Part shown: positions 45,911-56,705 of the stretch, piece after piece
Layout of the letters: each line of letters starts with the position of its first letter
Numbering within the stretch: the first letter of the stretch is position 1
Origin: Cryptomeria japonica
Taxonomy: Eukaryota > Streptophyta > Pinopsida > Cupressales > Cupressaceae
Assembly (NCBI RefSeq): GCF_030272615.1
Contig: NC_081406.1
Span: 170,447,361-170,509,360, forward strand
DNA: 62,000 nt
Direction: 5' to 3'
Made by a program: the position numbers and the translations under genes
The notes under the pieces: generated by a model
Databases searched by the model: none
Told to the model about the DNA's origin: nothing
What the model saw: only the letters and a program-made list of their open reading frames with translations

Positions 45911-47278
45911 CTAATCCAAATTGATCATTAGTTGCTCTTTATGTAACCTCCTGAGAACCATATCTATGTGTTTGAGGTGCTCTTCCCTTGTGTGACTGAA
46001 GATCAAGATATCATCTAGGTATACTATGAATAATTTTCCTATGAATTCCACCAAGACTTCATTCATTAACCTCATAAAGGTACTAAGGGCATTGGACAAC
46101 CCAAATGGCATGACCTTCCACTCATATAACCCCTCATTGGTTTTTAAACTTGTTTTCCATTCATCCCCTGGCCTTATTCTAATCTGATGGTATACTGTTT
46201 TTAGATACATTTTTGTAAAATACTTAGCACTCCGTAAGCAATCAAGTAAATCCTCTATTCTAGGGATTGGGAACCTATACCTTATGGTTATCTTGTTGAT
46301 GGCTCTTGAGTCTATACAAAGCCTCCAAGTGCCTCCTTTCTTGGGTGCAAGGACTGCCGGTATTGCACATGGGCTTAGACTTTTGCCAATCAGTCCTGAT
46401 TCAAGCAACTCTTCAATCTGCCTTGCCATTTTTGCATTCTGGTCTGGGGTGAGCTTATAGGCTGCTTTATTTGGGAGAGTAGATCCAGGGATTAGGTCTA
46501 TGCAATGACTGGTGTCCCTTACTGGTGGTAGGGACCTTGGCATTCCATCAGAGATGATGCCTTGATGCTTATCAAACAACTGTTTGACTGCAAGGTCTAT
46601 GTGCTTTGGTCCTCCTTCTTTCTCTGTTGCATACTGCTCTTTCCTTGCCACCTTGGGGCTAGGCATGAGAGCATAGCAAATTGCACCTTTCTCTGCAATC
46701 TCCTTCATGAACTGTTTACCTTCTGCCATCAACACTCTTGTATCCTTCCCTTTTGATTCCATCTCTTCCTTTATCAGAGGTAAGAGTTCTATCACCTTAC
46801 CATCCTTGGTGATTGAGTAGGTGTTTCTCAACCCATCATGATGAGCTTTCAAGTCATACTGCCATGGTCTCCCAAACAAGAGATAGCATGCATCCATTTT
46901 GGCTATGTCAAATAGCAACCTATCCTTGTAAGATCCAATCTGAAACTTTACCCAAGCCTGCTCTTCTACCACTGCTCGCTGACCTTGGGTGAGCCATGAA
47001 ACCTTATAGGGGTAAGGATGAGGCAGCTTTCTAAGCTTAAGCTTTTCTACCATCTCAAGTGATACAAAATTTTTGGTGGATCTAGAGTCTATCAGAACCT
47101 TGCATACCTTTCCTCCTGCCTTGCAAGTAGTTTTGAAAAGAGATTTCCTTTGTGTAGGCTCCTTATAAGGTATCTTCATGGTGGTTACTACTCTCCTCAT
47201 CATTAGAGCCTCTCCTCTTTCAGGATAGCCATAGCTATCAGGAGCATTAATACTTTGATAGGTGTTTGCACTTGCCAC
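45911..47278 (-). pseudogene. pol: Protease and reverse transcriptase of region D
   Basis: 455 open residues. The protease motif VLIDSRSTKNFVS has Arg for the active-site Gly. RT has KAAYKLTPDQN, PAVLAPKKGGTWRLC, MPFGLSNALSTF and an intact YLDD. The motif that should read [10 protein letters not shown] is KMYLKTVYHQ, so the first catalytic Asp is lost. The frame stops at LMINLD, where the thumb region begins. Confidence 0.93.
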
Positions 47279-48402
47279 ACTTTGACAATCAGATTCCTAC
47301 ACCAAATTGCTTCTCCTTTCTTCCATGGAGCCAGAAGCCTTCTCCGGACACCTATTGGCCATATGCCCTTCTTGGTTGCAGTAGTAACACCTAGGAGGTC
47401 CTCTGCCTTGGAATCTTCCTCTAGAGGGTGGTCTTCTACCCTTGAAGCTTCCTCTTGGATTGTAGCACCCTCCTTGGTTGTAACTGCTGTCTCCTCTATT
47501 GTCTTCTTGGTTAGAGTCTCCCTGGTATCCAAAACCATTTCCTCTACCTCTGAAAGGGCCTCTTCCTCCTCTTTGTTGTCTCCCTTTACCTCTACCATTT
47601 TGATCCTACCTTCTCTTCAACTTCTCCTCCACCTTGAGTGCCAATTGAAAGCAGTTTTGGACTGTCTCTGGGGTGTGGAGATTCAAGTCTTCTTGGATTG
47701 TAAATCTCAACCCATTGAGATATCTTGCCACCTTCTCATCTTCACTCTCTTTCACCTTGGTCCTCACACACAACTTCATGAACTCCTTGGCATAGAAACT
47801 CATGTCCATCTCCTTTTGTTTCAAATTCTATCTCCTCCTATGCAATTGGATATTGTAGTCCATTGGGACATAGGCTTCTTTCACCAAAGCCATCATCTTC
47901 TTCCATGTAGCTACTCTTCTCTTTCACTCTTTCACCCTCTCATCTTGGATGAAAGTCCACCAAGTCAGTGTAGCCCCTTTCATTTTGGATTGGGCCATCT
48001 TCACCCTCTGGTGCTCTGGTAATGTCTTCACTTTCAAAAAAATTGTCCAAGGAGTCTATTCACTCCATCACTGTGTTAGGCTCCATCTTGCGTACAAATA
48101 TTGGCAGATCCATCTTCACATCCATTGTTCTTCTCTCTATGGACTTGAGGACATTCATCAAGGGTCTCTGGTTTGTAGGTACCTCTAGCTCTTCCTGCAT
48201 AGGGATCTCCTCTTCATCCCTTCTCCAGAGTCTCTCTCTCCCCTCTCCACTCTTTCCTTCAACCGGTCCATCTCCTTTATCAAGGCTTGATTCTTAGCCC
48301 TGACTGCTTTGCTCTGCTCTCTGCCATCTGCTTCTTCACTAGGACATTCAACTCTGCATTGGTCATTCTTGAAGGTGCCTCATGGGATCCTTCTTCCGAC
48401 AT
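47279..48402 (-). pseudogene. gag: gag of region D
   Basis: The ATG at 48402 opens MSEEGSHEAP and NAELNVLVKKQMAE, the N-terminus also seen in P. Frameshifts follow. The core reads KQKEMDMSFYAKEFMKLCVR and VARYLNGLRFTIQEDL (47824-47606). A Gly/Arg-rich region and a CCHC knuckle CYYCNQEGHMANRC (about 47343-47390, in a different frame) come next. Confidence 0.9.
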
Positions 48403-48434
48403 CTTGTCTTCTCCTTCTCTTCCAAAGGACACTC

Positions 48435-48452
48435 CTTTGCTCTGATACCACT
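48435..48452 (-). promoter_or_regulatory. Primer-binding site next to LTR2
   Basis: On the minus strand AAGTGGTATCAGAGC directly follows the LTR end CTGCATCA; TGGTATCAGAGC is the perfect plant initiator tRNA-Met core. Confidence 0.92.
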
Positions 48453-49229
48453 TGATGCAGAGCCCTACCCAAACTCCTAAGGACAAGCCCAAACAAGGTT
48501 AGACTAGTGACCTGTCAAATGACTACAAGGGTCCTGCAAGGAAGGACTCCACACCTTGGATGAAACTACACACACACTCACTAGGCTTGCGCCTACTCAA
48601 GATGAGTAAAAGGCCTTACTTTCTCAAATAAGCCTTACCGGTAACTCCTACTCTTAGGGATTTTGGAAATGATCCATTTATGATGTCTAAGAACTATTTC
48701 AAACACTATTTTTGGTTTTGGGCACCAATTCCTTGTACCTTCTTTGGAAATCTACCTCCTAGGCTTGTAGCCCTATTTGGCGATAGAATGGACCTTAACT
48801 CAAAAATGTTCCGCACACCCATACAAACAAATTATCATTTCACACACCCTTTTGGAAGTTGTACTGATCCCCAAAATGGTTTGGCCAGATCTGCAATTAC
48901 AAGGTCTGTTCCCTTCAGAGGCTAAGAGACCTAATAGGGGCAATTAGCCCTATTTTCCAAAGCAACTACCTTTACTAGTACACCAAATGAAAAATCAACT
49001 TTATGGGCATGTGGGGGGTAGTGAGAAACCTCTAATTCTAGGGTTGCATGCCTAGAATCCACCGCTATGACAACTTATGATGACTGTCCTAAAACTTGTC
49101 CTAGGTAGTCACATAGAGATGCCTACCTAATCTTGCTTCTTTCTCCACACAACAAATTTTCCCCTGCAACAAACCATGAAAACACTAAAATGCAAAGGCT
49201 TATCCTTCATCCCTCCAAAGGAAGAGTCT

Positions 49230-49234
49230 TCTAA
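49230..49234. repeat. Target-site duplication of solo LTR N (TCTAA; partner 50261-50265)
   Basis: TCTAA directly precedes TG at 49235 and follows CA at 50260, a perfect 5-bp match. Confidence 0.93.
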
Positions 49235-50260
49235 TGTCATGTCCCCTCTTTAGTATGACATGACACTTTACGTGGATTTGCCTATTCCAGACTCTCGTAG
49301 GCAGATAGTTGTGGTGAGAGAGAGTCATTTTGGCGTTTATTTGATGATTGATGGCTCATTATGCTCTTGGAGACATTATATTTTATTATATGGGGCCAAG
49401 ATGTTATATTTTTAAATTGAGGTGCACTTTTTATTTTATAAAGTTACTTTTTTATCTAAAAAGTGCAATGAGATTTTATAAGAATATTATGGATACTTCT
49501 AGAAAGTTAAGAGGCTTCTAGAGGAAGATTCTATTATGGATACTTCTAGAAAGTTAAGAGGCTTCTAGAGGAAGATTCTATTATGGATACTTCTAGAAAG
49601 TTAAGAGGCTTCTAGAGGAAGATTCTATTATGGATACTTCTAGAAAAGTTAAGAGGCTTCTAGAGGAAGATTCTAAAAAAGTGAATAAATAGACCCCATG
49701 GGTCTCTCATTTGGGCATCCAAGTTTATTTTCTCTAGTGCATCTACTTGAGCATTTGTGGAGCTTGAAGGTCTGCAAGTATTCAGCTGAATCATTGGGAA
49801 CGATACCTCCCAAGTGATTGCATAACTGAGGGGGTGAAAGATCCTCTGAAGGGTTGCTCTTCGGAATTGGTACTCAGCCAATTCAAGTGTGCTTAATTGG
49901 AATCCTATCTTGTCAAGGTTCGATTTAGAGATCAGTTGAAAACTTACATCTTTGTTCATGTATCAATGAATGTCATTGTCTATCTTAGAAAGTCTGAAAT
50001 AGTGATCAGAAATTAATTACAACAGTTGTATACTTCAAACTCCCATATTTCTGAAGCATGTATGACATCTATTTGACATAATGTCAATTCTAGTATTGAT
50101 GAAAAATTGAGTTGTTCCCTTGGTAGTTAAATTGATATATGTTTCCTATATACTTTGCAAATCAGTAAAGTGCTTAGTTGTAGATTGTATGTAACTTGTT
50201 GGACAATATTACTTGAGTCAAAATCATCAATTCTTCCATACATAAGCAAGGGATACTACA
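49235..50260 (+). repeat. Solo LTR N (1026 bp) inserted in LTR2
   Basis: Begins TGTCATGTCCCC and ends GGATACTACA, with no internal region. It contains a 47-bp repeat in four copies. A TATA-like gaataaatagacc at 49682-49694 lies just after the repeats. The plus orientation is chosen from the position of this site; the family is unknown. Confidence 0.85.
49486..49674. repeat. 47-bp tandem repeat, four copies, inside solo LTR N
   Basis: Units start at 49486, 49533, 49580 and 49627. The first three are nearly identical and the last has one extra A. Each contains two ttctaga words (cttctagaaa and gcttctagagg). They sit immediately upstream of the TATA-like site. Confidence 0.97.
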
Positions 50261-50465
50261 TCTAATAGACTGGAGTGCAAGATAAAGACATTTTTGTTCA
50301 AAACCCTCTCCAAACCCTCACTTTCCGGGTTACAGTCAGAAGAATGGAGGGTTCTCTCTACTCCAGAATAGTTAAGACTTCAGACCTCCACCAAAGAAAA
50401 CTATTTCATCTCCCTATCTACTCCATGGATGGTGGGATTCGAATCAATCCATACAAGCACCTGGG

Positions 50466-50994
50466 ATTGTAGGGTCTCTACCCTCTTCAGGTGTCAGTGG
50501 TTTAGCTTCTCTTGGTTATTTATGAAACTGAGTGCCTAATTTTCTGTAAAAACTATGAACTCCTTAGGCAATAAATAGTGCCTCCACTTCTTCAAAGACT
50601 GTACTAGAGCATACATCTCCAAGTTATAAGATGAGTTTCTTTTCTTGGCATCTTTTAGCTTTTCACTGAAAAAAGCAATAGGCCTTCCTTCTTGACTGAG
50701 CACTGCTCCAATAGCCATGTGGCTTGCATCACATTCCACCTGAAATATCTTGTTGAAGTCTAGTAAGGCAAGGACTGTTTGTTCTGCAACCTTCTTCTTC
50801 AATGTCTCAAATGAATCATCTGCCTCTTTGGTCCAACTAAACCTTCACTTTTGTCCTCCCTTTATGGTGTCAAGCATGGGTGCACAAACATGACTAAATC
50901 CTCTTATGAACTTCCTATAGAAAGTTGCTAAACCATGGAAACTTTGGACATCATTCATAGTTCTATGTGTAGGCCAAGACAGTATAGCACTCAC
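50466..50994 (-). pseudogene. pol: RT connection and RNase H fragment of region P
   Basis: Frames carry [35 protein letters not shown] and RNase H words [25 protein letters not shown] and FTEN (Asp of the usual FTDN changed to Glu). The fragment is cut at 50465 by fusion to LTR2, so integrase and chromodomain of P are absent. It is split from its RT by the insertion at 51000-54919. Confidence 0.92.
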
Positions 50995-50999
50995 CTTCT
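50995..50999. repeat. Target-site duplication of solo LTR Q (CTTCT; partner 54920-54924)
   Basis: CTTCT precedes TG at 51000 and follows CA at 54919. Joining the flanks restores the sequence seen uninterrupted at 45830 (ccttctcttggtcc). Confidence 0.95.
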
Positions 51000-51860
51000 T
51001 GTTGATGTGTCTTTTGTACACGACCAAACATAGAATAAAATACCTAAAGGTACCTTATCCTCTTTTGAATAAAGCTTCCCCGAATGCTGAAGATCTCGCA
51101 GAAGGATCAATCGGAGTAGCTCCAAGGTTCTGATTGTAGGTTCTCTACGTGTGGATAAGCTCTTGCGGTATGATGTGATTTTGCTGGAATCACAAGGGGA
51201 CTTACATTCGATGACCTGAGCGTCTGATTTGCTTTGGGATATCACTGGAACATGGGTCTTTACCGATCGTTGATTTTTAAAAAAGGGAAAATGATAAGGG
51301 TTGGAGAAGGATCTAATTCTAACACTAAGAATGTAGGAGCAATGGATGACCTTTGATGAAACTCTAACTAAGTCTTGCTTTGACATGCTAGGATCATCTC
51401 CACAAAGTTAGTGCAATCTTCTAAGGAAAGCTTTATGATGTTTAGATCACCGCTACAAGCATAGACACCGTCAGGTTGATGCATATCGATGAAGAAGCAA
51501 TAATTGAAGTTAAGCTTAAGCTGAATGATTCCAGTTCACTACACAAGGCAAGTTTGCAATCAACAAACCGCTAGTGGTATGGATATACAAATTTCACCAT
51601 TGATCATACAAATTTCTTTCCTTCATCTAATAACATGAAATTAAATTTGAGAAGTATAGAGACCATGAAAATTGTAGAATCGACACATAGAATTCACCAT
51701 TTCTTCAATGAAGTTTACATGTCTTTTGCAACAATCTTCGCCTTCTCTTTCTACTCTACTCTAAAATGCTATCTACTATTGAGCTACTAATTATTGACTA
51801 TCTCTCTATTAGCTAACTCCTAACTCTCATCTATTAACCTTTACAAATGAAGAGCCAGGG

Positions 51861-51871
51861 CTTTATATAGA
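51861..51871 (-). promoter_or_regulatory. Predicted TATA box of LTR Q
   Basis: The minus strand reads ctctCTATATAAAGCCC, a near-consensus plant TATA box. Transcription would run toward 51000. Confidence 0.65.
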
Positions 51872-52604
51872 GAGCCCCTGACAAACTGATGGCTTTGATT
51901 GACTTAGAATCAATGGCTAGGATTACAAGATAGAAACCCTAATTAGGGTTTGTTATAACAAACTTCCTTTAGCCAATGAAAAAATTACATTCAAGGAATG
52001 AGGACCAATAGGAAGCAGGGGTAGGTACACCGAAGTTTGTGCCGTCCTCGATAAATTAGGTACATTGAATCTAGACATACTGAGGTTGACCAATCTGGCT
52101 GGAGGAATGATGATTGGGATGCCACCTTGTCTGACATCTGTGTCTTGGTTGATCCTCCTTTGTCCTTGATGTGATGAATGATGTACCTCTTTTACTCCCA
52201 TGTGCTTGGTGAGGCTTCCTTATTGTCAAGTCTTCTTTCTTCGGTAGAATACCTCGCCTTGAAGTGTTGGTAAGGTCATTCTTGTCTGTCATCGTGTGGT
52301 TTCTTCATGTGGTAGAATGAGGTCTTGAAGCTAGCTTGCAATTCCTCGAACACGTGAAGTCTTCCAATGCTTCAAAACACCTTGAGTCCTCCATTATGCA
52401 CTTGGAATGTCCCTGACGATGATGAGACTGGAATAGGTCGTCCTTGTCCTAGCCAGATCTTCTTTCATCTGCAAGACAAACCAAAAGGTGATTAAGGACA
52501 CATAATAAATTTGTTCTAACATAGTATTTTCTACCTTAAATCATCAACAAGAAGACATTAACATGAAGTTCGCTCAAGATCCTCCCCAGGGATAGGCCCT
52601 ATAA

Positions 52605-54396
52605 GAATTTCGCTTTGGACCCTTTGGAAGGGTCAGGAGCGAAATTTGCTATTTTGCTCAATTTAACCCTCAGTTAATCATTTCATAATCTTAGGCCTAG
52701 CCTTTTGCCTCCAAAATTGCCAAAGAATAGGTATTGCTCAAAGACCTAGGCAAAATATTAGACCTCCTAGGGAACCCTTTGGAAGGGTTAGGAGCGAAAT
52801 TTACATTCTTAGCTCAAATCACATTCCTTTAGCCTTGCACTTCACTTGACCTTTGAATCGCTTTCTCCTGAAGACATCATTGATTTGACCTCCAAAAAGA
52901 CCAAAAAAGAGGATTTCGCTTTGGACCTTGGCCAGGGACAGGACCTATAAGGAATTTCGCTCTGGATCCTTTGGAAGAGTCAGGAGTGAAATTTGCATTT
53001 TAGGACAAAATCTTCACATTTTGTGACCACAAATTGCTCAAATGCATGTCTAAGGATGCCTTTAATCTCAATCAACACTAGGTTTGATGCAAAATTCGAG
53101 CAAAATAGAGGTTTTAAGAATTTCGCTCTAGACCCTTTGGAAGGGTCAGGAGCGAAATTCACATTCTAGGACAAATTATTTCATTTCTCTACTCCAACAT
53201 TGCCTCCCAAGTCCAGTACATGCTAGCCTTCTCTCCACCAAGGCCTAGGAATCCATCTCTTGATCTCAATCATGAGCAAACTAGGTGTTTTTGAGAATTT
53301 CGCTCTGGACCCTTGGGAAGGGTTAGGAGCGAAATTCATTCTTTAGCTCAAAATCCTTACTTTTTGGACTCATAACCTATTCAAATAGATGCCTATGGCC
53401 ATCTTTAAGTCCAATCCACCTTAATCAATGCTTGTCTTAACATAAAATTGGAAGAAAAAGGATATTTTGAGAATTTCACTTTGGACCCTTTGGAAGGGTC
53501 AGGAGCGAAATTCATGATTTAGGACAAAATCCTTCACTCCTTCACTTCTAATCACTTCCTAAGGCAAAAATATGTTGATTTAGCCCCACTATGTCCAAGG
53601 AACAAGGCTTTTAGTCTTAACAAGGAAGAAAATACTGTTTATAGAGAATTTCGCTCTAGACCCTTTGGAGGGGTCAGGAGTGAAATTCATACTTTGGGTT
53701 GATTTCACACCTATTCTCTCTTCAGTTCACTTCAAAATTGATTTATCCAACCTCCTTTCACCATAATCAAGGCAATCCACCACCATATTAGTTCAAATCA
53801 AGGTCCTTCTAGTGCTGAAGGCAAAATAGAGGGTCAAAATGAGGATTTCGCTCTGGACCCTTTGGAAGGGTCAAGAGCGAAATTCTCATTCTAGGTTGAT
53901 TTTCACCATTTCATCGCCTCAAACCTTCTTTCAAAGGCTAGAACACCTTAAGGTCACTCCAACCATGCCTTCGAAGTCCAAAACTTGGTCATGACAAGGA
54001 AGAAAAGTAAGGTTATGTGAATTTCGCTCTGGACCCTTTGGAAGTGCCAGGAGCGAAATTCTTACTTGGGCTCATTTCTCACCCTTTTCCTCCCTTCCTT
54101 GGCTTGGATATAACTTCTTAGGCCTCCTTCCATCATGATCAACTGAATTTTCTCCTCAAGTTGGCATCTAGTTCAAGATTTTGTGAAGAAATAGGATCTT
54201 ATATGAATTTGGCTTTGGACCCTTTGGAAGGGTCAGGAGCGAAATTCACACTTAGGCTCAGATTTTGACTTCATCTCCCATATTTCTTCATCCAAACAAG
54301 TGTTTTGCTCTCAATAATGCCTGGGAATGAGCTAGTTCTAAGTTTGGGTCAAAGTAGAATGTCCTGTACCCTTTCGAAGGGTCAGGAGCAAAATTT
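52605..54396. repeat. Array of 43-bp palindromes at about 175-bp spacing in LTR Q
   Basis: The consensus left arm is GAATTTCGCTCTGGACCCTT, the loop TGG, and the right arm AAGGGTCAGGAGCGAAATTC; 18 of 20 arm positions pair. Copies start near 52605, 52771 (left arm decayed), 52951, 53118, 53295, 53471, 53646, 53843, 54019, 54205 and 54356 (left arm decayed). A decayed copy lies at 52911, and half-like words at 52564 and 54593. Spacers share little beyond T- and C-rich composition. Confidence 0.95.
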
Positions 54397-54924
54397 GACA
54401 TTTTAGTCTCTCCGTCAGGATGTTTGAGAGTGGTTTTGGACCTCCAGGAGTTATAATGCAAAATCTAGTTTTTGGAGGATTCTTCAATTTTCCAGACTTA
54501 GTCAAATTTCAGGATCAGGATGACATTCCAGACAGCCAAATTTGAAGACATTTGAGGATCAAGATGACATTCCAGACTTCTCAAGGCGAGTTCGCTCTGT
54601 CCTTGATGTAAGGGATGGGACCTAGGAGGACATTATGCATTCAAAAAAAGGTTAGATTTAGCAACTTGAAGTGCGACTGGGTAGTACAAAAAACACCCTA
54701 GGAATGATCTAAATTACCCCTAATCACTTAATTGACCTAACCTCTTGAGGAGATCCACCTGACTCAAGCAGAGCTTGCTATCATAATGAGCCCTCTGGCA
54801 ACCCTTCAATGCAAAGGCTAAAAGACAAGAACCTAAAAGACCAAGAAAACAAACCCTAGAAAAGCAAAAAGGTAGGGGTCCCCATTTGCAATGGGGCGAT
54901 GTGTGAATATGTCACAACACTTCT

Positions 54925-55753
54925 CTTGGTCCATTTTCAACTCACCTTGTGAGATTAAAAAACCCAAGTAGATGATCTCCTCCTGCATGAGCAGACACTT
55001 ATCCAAATTGATCATTGGTTACTCTTCATGTAACCTCCTGAGAACCATATCTATGTGTTTGAGGTGCTCTTACCTTGTGTGACTGAAGATAAAGATATCA
55101 TCTAGGTATACTATGACAAATTTGCCTATAAATTCCACCAAGACCTCATTCATCAACCTCATAAAGGTACTAGGGTTATTGGACAACCCAAATGGCATGA
55201 CTTTCCACTCATACAACCCCTCATTGGTTTTAAAAGTTGTTTTCCATTCATCCCCTGGCCTTATTCTAATCTGATGGTATCCACTTTTTAGATCCATTTT
55301 GGTGAAATACTTAGCACTCCCCAAGCAATCAAGCAAATCCTCTATCCTAGGGATTGGGAACCTATACCTTATAGTTATCTTGTTGATGGCCCTTGAGTCT
55401 GTGCAAAGCCTCCAAGTACCTTATTTATTGGTTGCAAGGACAACAGGTACTGCACATGGGCTCAAGCTTTTGCCAATTAGTCCCGATTCAAGCAACTCTT
55501 CAATCTGCCTTGCCATTTCTGCATTTTGGTCAGGAGTGAGTTTGTAGGTTGCTTTGTTTGGGAGAATAGATCCAAGGATCAGATCTATGCAATGACTGAT
55601 GTCTCTCACCGGTGGTAGGGATCTTGGCATTCCATCTGAGATGATGCCTTTGTACTTATCAAGCAACTGTCTGACTGCAGGGTCTATGTGCTTCTGTCCT
55701 CTTTCTTTCCCTTCTGCAAATTGTTCTTTCTTTGTCACCTTGGGGCTAGGCAT
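54925..55753 (-). pseudogene. pol: Reverse transcriptase of region P
   Basis: The frame at 55753-55421 carries PSLPPVRDISHCIDL-like and KATYKLTPDQN words and stops where APKKGGTW should be (reads ATNK then a stop). The frame at 55336-55070 has first catalytic Asp in [17 protein letters not shown] and YLDD intact. The thumb start with INLDKC lies at 55015. The rest of RT lies beyond the inserted LTR Q. Confidence 0.92.
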
Positions 55754-55786
55754 GAGGGCATAGCAAACTGCACTTTTCTCTGCAAT

Positions 55787-56655
55787 CTACTTCATGAACT
55801 GTTTTCTTTCCACCATCAACACTTTGGCATCTTTCCCCTTTGGTTCCATCTCTTCCTCTATCAGAGGTAAGAGCTCTATCACCTTACTATCCTTGGTGAT
55901 TGAATAGGTGTTTCTCAACCCATCATGATGAGCTTTCAAGTCTTTTTGGATTGCAAATCTCGACCCATTGAGATATCTTGCCACCTTCTCATCTTCACTC
56001 TCTCTCACCTTGGTCCTCACACACAACTTCATGAACTTCTCTGTATAGGAACTCACGTCCATCTCCTTCTGCTTCAAGTTCTGTCTTCTCCTATGCAATT
56101 GGACATTGTAGTCCATTGCGACATAGGCGTCTTTCACCAAAGCCATCATCTTCTTCCATGTAGCCACTCTTCTCTTTCCCTCTTTCACCCTCTCATCTTG
56201 GATGAAAGTCCACCAAGTTAGTGCAGCCCTTTCATTTTGGATTGGGCTATCTTCACCGTCTGGTCCTCTGGTATGTCTTCACTTTCAAAAAAATTGTCTA
56301 AGGAGTCTATCCACTCCATCACTGTATAAGGTTCCATCTTGCTTGCAAACACTGGCAGATCCATCTTCACATCCAATGTTCTTTTATCCATGGACTTGAG
56401 GACACTCATCAGGGGTCTCTGGTCTATAGAAACCTCTAGTTCTTCCTGCCTAGGGATCTCCTCTTCATCCCCTTCTTCTCTAGAGCCTCTCTCTCCCCTT
56501 TCCACTTTGTCCTTCAACCGGTCCATCTCATTTCGCAAGGCCTGATTCTTAGCCCTGACTGCTCTTCTCTCTGCCATCTGCTTCTTCACCAGGACATTCA
56601 ACTCTGCATTAGTCACTCATGTTGGTACATCTTGGGATCCCTCTTCTTCCGACAT
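55787..56655 (-). pseudogene. gag: gag of region P, fused in frame to the protease-downstream segment
   Basis: The ATG at 56655 opens MSEEEGSQDVP and reaches a stop at codon 13. The frame from 56616 has an E/K-rich coiled coil, then LPVFASKMEPYTVMEWIDSL and KIAQSKMKG. After a frameshift, gag continues (RRQNLKQKEMDV, VARYLNGSRFAIQ) and jumps at 55935-55942 into KAHHDGLRNTYSITKD, which in region D lies after the protease. The deletion removes the knuckle and the whole protease, about 834 bp relative to D, and keeps the frame open. Confidence 0.9.
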
Positions 56656-56687
56656 CTTGTCTTCTCCTTCTCTTCCAAAGGACACTC

Positions 56688-56705
56688 CTTTGCTCTGATA
56701 CCACT
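56688..56705 (-). promoter_or_regulatory. Primer-binding site next to LTR3
   Basis: On the minus strand AAGTGGTATCAGAGC directly follows LTR3, identical to the one at LTR2. Confidence 0.92.

Larger units (their letters stand above)
48453..50465 (-). repeat. LTR2, divergent middle LTR, interrupted and truncated
   Basis: 48453-49229 and 50266-50465 align with LTR1 and LTR3 but with many more differences. The part with the LTR 5' end is missing: at about 50465 it is joined directly to RNase H of region P. A solo LTR splits it at 49235-50260. Confidence 0.88.
51000..54919 (-). repeat. Solo LTR Q, 3.9 kb, carrying a palindrome array
   Basis: On the minus strand it starts TGTTGTGACATATTCACAC and ends GACACATCAACA. 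No primer site, gag or pol is visible. A TATA box CTATATAAAG at 51861-51871 (minus strand) splits it into about 3.05 kb of U3 and 0.85 kb of R-U5. The U3 holds about eleven 43-bp palindromes. Solo status is inferred from single TG/CA ends and a 5-bp duplication. Confidence 0.85.

Noticed and set aside
47255-48022. A 255-codon plus-strand open frame
   Set aside because: It lies antisense to gag D, its composition mirrors the E/K-rich gag and it has no domain of its own.
49486-49674. Regular repeats as a possible CRISPR array
   Set aside because: Units are contiguous with no spacers, and the setting is a plant LTR.
52605-54396. Palindromes as bacterial REP elements or Rho-independent terminators
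   Set aside because: The context is a plant LTR with a target-site duplication. There are no neighbouring genes, and the stems are not followed by consistent T-runs.
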